Shown here: positions 5,499-6,200 of the stretch, in pieces
Layout: the number at the start of each line of letters is the position of its first letter
Position numbering within the stretch: position 1 is the first letter of the stretch
Source: Candidatus Pelagibacterales bacterium
GTDB taxonomy: Bacteria; Pseudomonadota; Alphaproteobacteria; Pelagibacterales; Pelagibacteraceae
Length of the DNA: 6,200 nucleotides
NCBI GenBank assembly: GCA_016882185.1
Contig: VHCC01000048.1
Span: forward strand, 1 to 6,200
Direction: 5' to 3'
Notes under the pieces: model-generated
What the model was told of the DNA's origin: nothing
The model's input: the letters and a program-made list of their open reading frames with translations, nothing else
The model's database searches: none
Made by a program: the position numbers and the translations under genes

Positions 5499-6200
5499 AT
5501 GAAAAACATACCAGAATTTTCTGTTTCAGAAATCACATCTTTAACAAAAAATATTTTAGAAGAAAATTTTGAAAGAGTGAGAATTAGAGGCGAAGTTTCC
5601 AAAATAAAAGAAAATAAAGGTCATTTATATTTTTCACTAAAAGACGAAAATTTTATTTTAAATGCTATATGTTGGTCAAGCGCAGTGCCGCTTTTGCAAG
5701 TTTTTCCAGAAGAAGGTATGGAGGTTGTTGCTGAAGGAAAGATCACAACATATGCAAAAAGTAGTATTTCAAGTTATCAGATCAAAGTAGATCAGATCGA
5801 GCTTCAAGGCGAAGGAGCCTTGTTAAAATTAATTGAACAGAGAAAGAAAAAATTACAAGCCGAAGGCTATTTTAATGAAGAACATAAAAAATCTATTCCA
5901 TTTATTCCAAATAAAATTGGAATAATTACCTCACCAACAGGCGCGGTCATAATGGATATTATTAACAGAGTGCAAGATAGATATCCAACTCATTTATTAA
6001 TTTATCCAATTTCTGTTCAGGGAAATAAATCAGCAGGAGAAATAATTAAAGGAATAGAATTTTTTAATAAAATAATTAATGTAGACACGATCATAATAGC
6101 TAGAGGAGGCGGTGGAGCTGAAGATTTATTATCGTTTAATGACGAAAATGTAGTTAAATCTGCATTTGCAAGTAAAATACCAATTATTTCTGCGATCGGT
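5499..6200 (+). CDS. xseA: Exodeoxyribonuclease VII large subunit, N-terminal part (3' truncated by window edge)
   Basis: XseA is the catalytic subunit of exonuclease VII, which with several copies of XseB degrades single-stranded DNA from either end. 234 residues are visible and the frame is open to the window end. The start is PEFSVSEITSLTKNILEENF (residues 5-24), followed by the OB-fold nucleic-acid-binding domain: VRIRGEVSKIK, GHLYFSLKD (41-49) and LQVFPEEGMEVVAEGKI (66-82). The catalytic domain begins near residue 110, with KIGIITSPTGAV (139-150), a DII..V..R.P block (153-163) and YPISVQG (169-175). The glycine-rich IIIARGGGGAEDLLSFNDE (198-216) follows, then IPIISAIG at the very end. 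The full protein is usually about 400-500 residues, so roughly half is outside. The ATG at 5499 is 27 nt from the divergent purD start and is the start that matches homologues. xseB is not in view. Confidence 0.96.
   Translation, partial: MKNIPEFSVSEITSLTKNILEENFERVRIRGEVSKIKENKGHLYFSLKDENFILNAICWSSAVPLLQVFPEEGMEVVAEGKITTYAKSSISSYQIKVDQIELQGEGALLKLIEQRKKKLQAEGYFNEEHKKSIPFIPNKIGIITSPTGAVIMDIINRVQDRYPTHLLIYPISVQGNKSAGEIIKGIEFFNKIINVDTIIIARGGGGAEDLLSFNDENVVKSAFASKIPIISAIG

Noticed and set aside
1..6200. CRISPR array, insertion sequence, phage or defence genes, tRNA or riboswitch
   Set aside because: No direct repeats with spacers, transposase motifs, terminal inverted repeats, cloverleaf-like segments or long structured leaders were seen, and essentially all bases are used by core genes.

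Overview
The window reads as an ordinary housekeeping stretch of a very AT-rich, streamlined alphaproteobacterial chromosome, most like SAR11/Pelagibacterales or a similarly reduced marine or Rickettsiales-like lineage. This rests on four things: the gene content; an alphaproteobacterial-type DUF3035 lipoprotein behind lspA; rsmD-rluB beside a divergent tadA; and strongly A/T-biased codon use with Lys/Ile/Asn-rich proteins. No rRNA, tRNA, mobile element, CRISPR or phage gene is visible. No species can be named from the sequence alone.

Layout. Positions 1-2479 (+) hold the 3' end of ileS, then lspA, a small DUF3035/BamF-like lipoprotein gene and a short-form pgi, all within 1-4 nt of each other or overlapping. 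Positions 3752-2471 (-) hold rluB followed by rsmD, overlapping by 26 nt. tadA (3751-4209, +) starts head-to-head with rluB, and the two start codons share the tetranucleotide CATG. purD (5471-4206, -) ends tail-to-tail with tadA, with interlocked stop codons. The 5' part of xseA (5499-6200, +) runs off the right edge. It diverges from purD across 27 nt, the only appreciable non-coding gap.

Only about 32 of 6200 bases lie outside a called gene, although the coding strand changes four times. Promoters and terminators for tadA, rluB-rsmD and the pgi end must therefore lie inside neighbouring coding sequence. None of the visible starts has a convincing Shine-Dalgarno sequence.

Function. Most genes serve translation: Ile-tRNA charging (ileS), 16S rRNA methylation (rsmD), rRNA pseudouridylation (rluB) and tRNA wobble deamination (tadA). 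lspA matures lipoproteins, and its immediate neighbour encodes one. pgi (sugar phosphates), purD (purine synthesis) and xseA (exonuclease VII) complete the set.

I found no undescribed system. The points worth a second look are the compact strand-switching architecture, the shortened C-terminal zinc knuckle of IleRS, the lspA-lipoprotein pair, the compact PGI and some substitutions in TadA.
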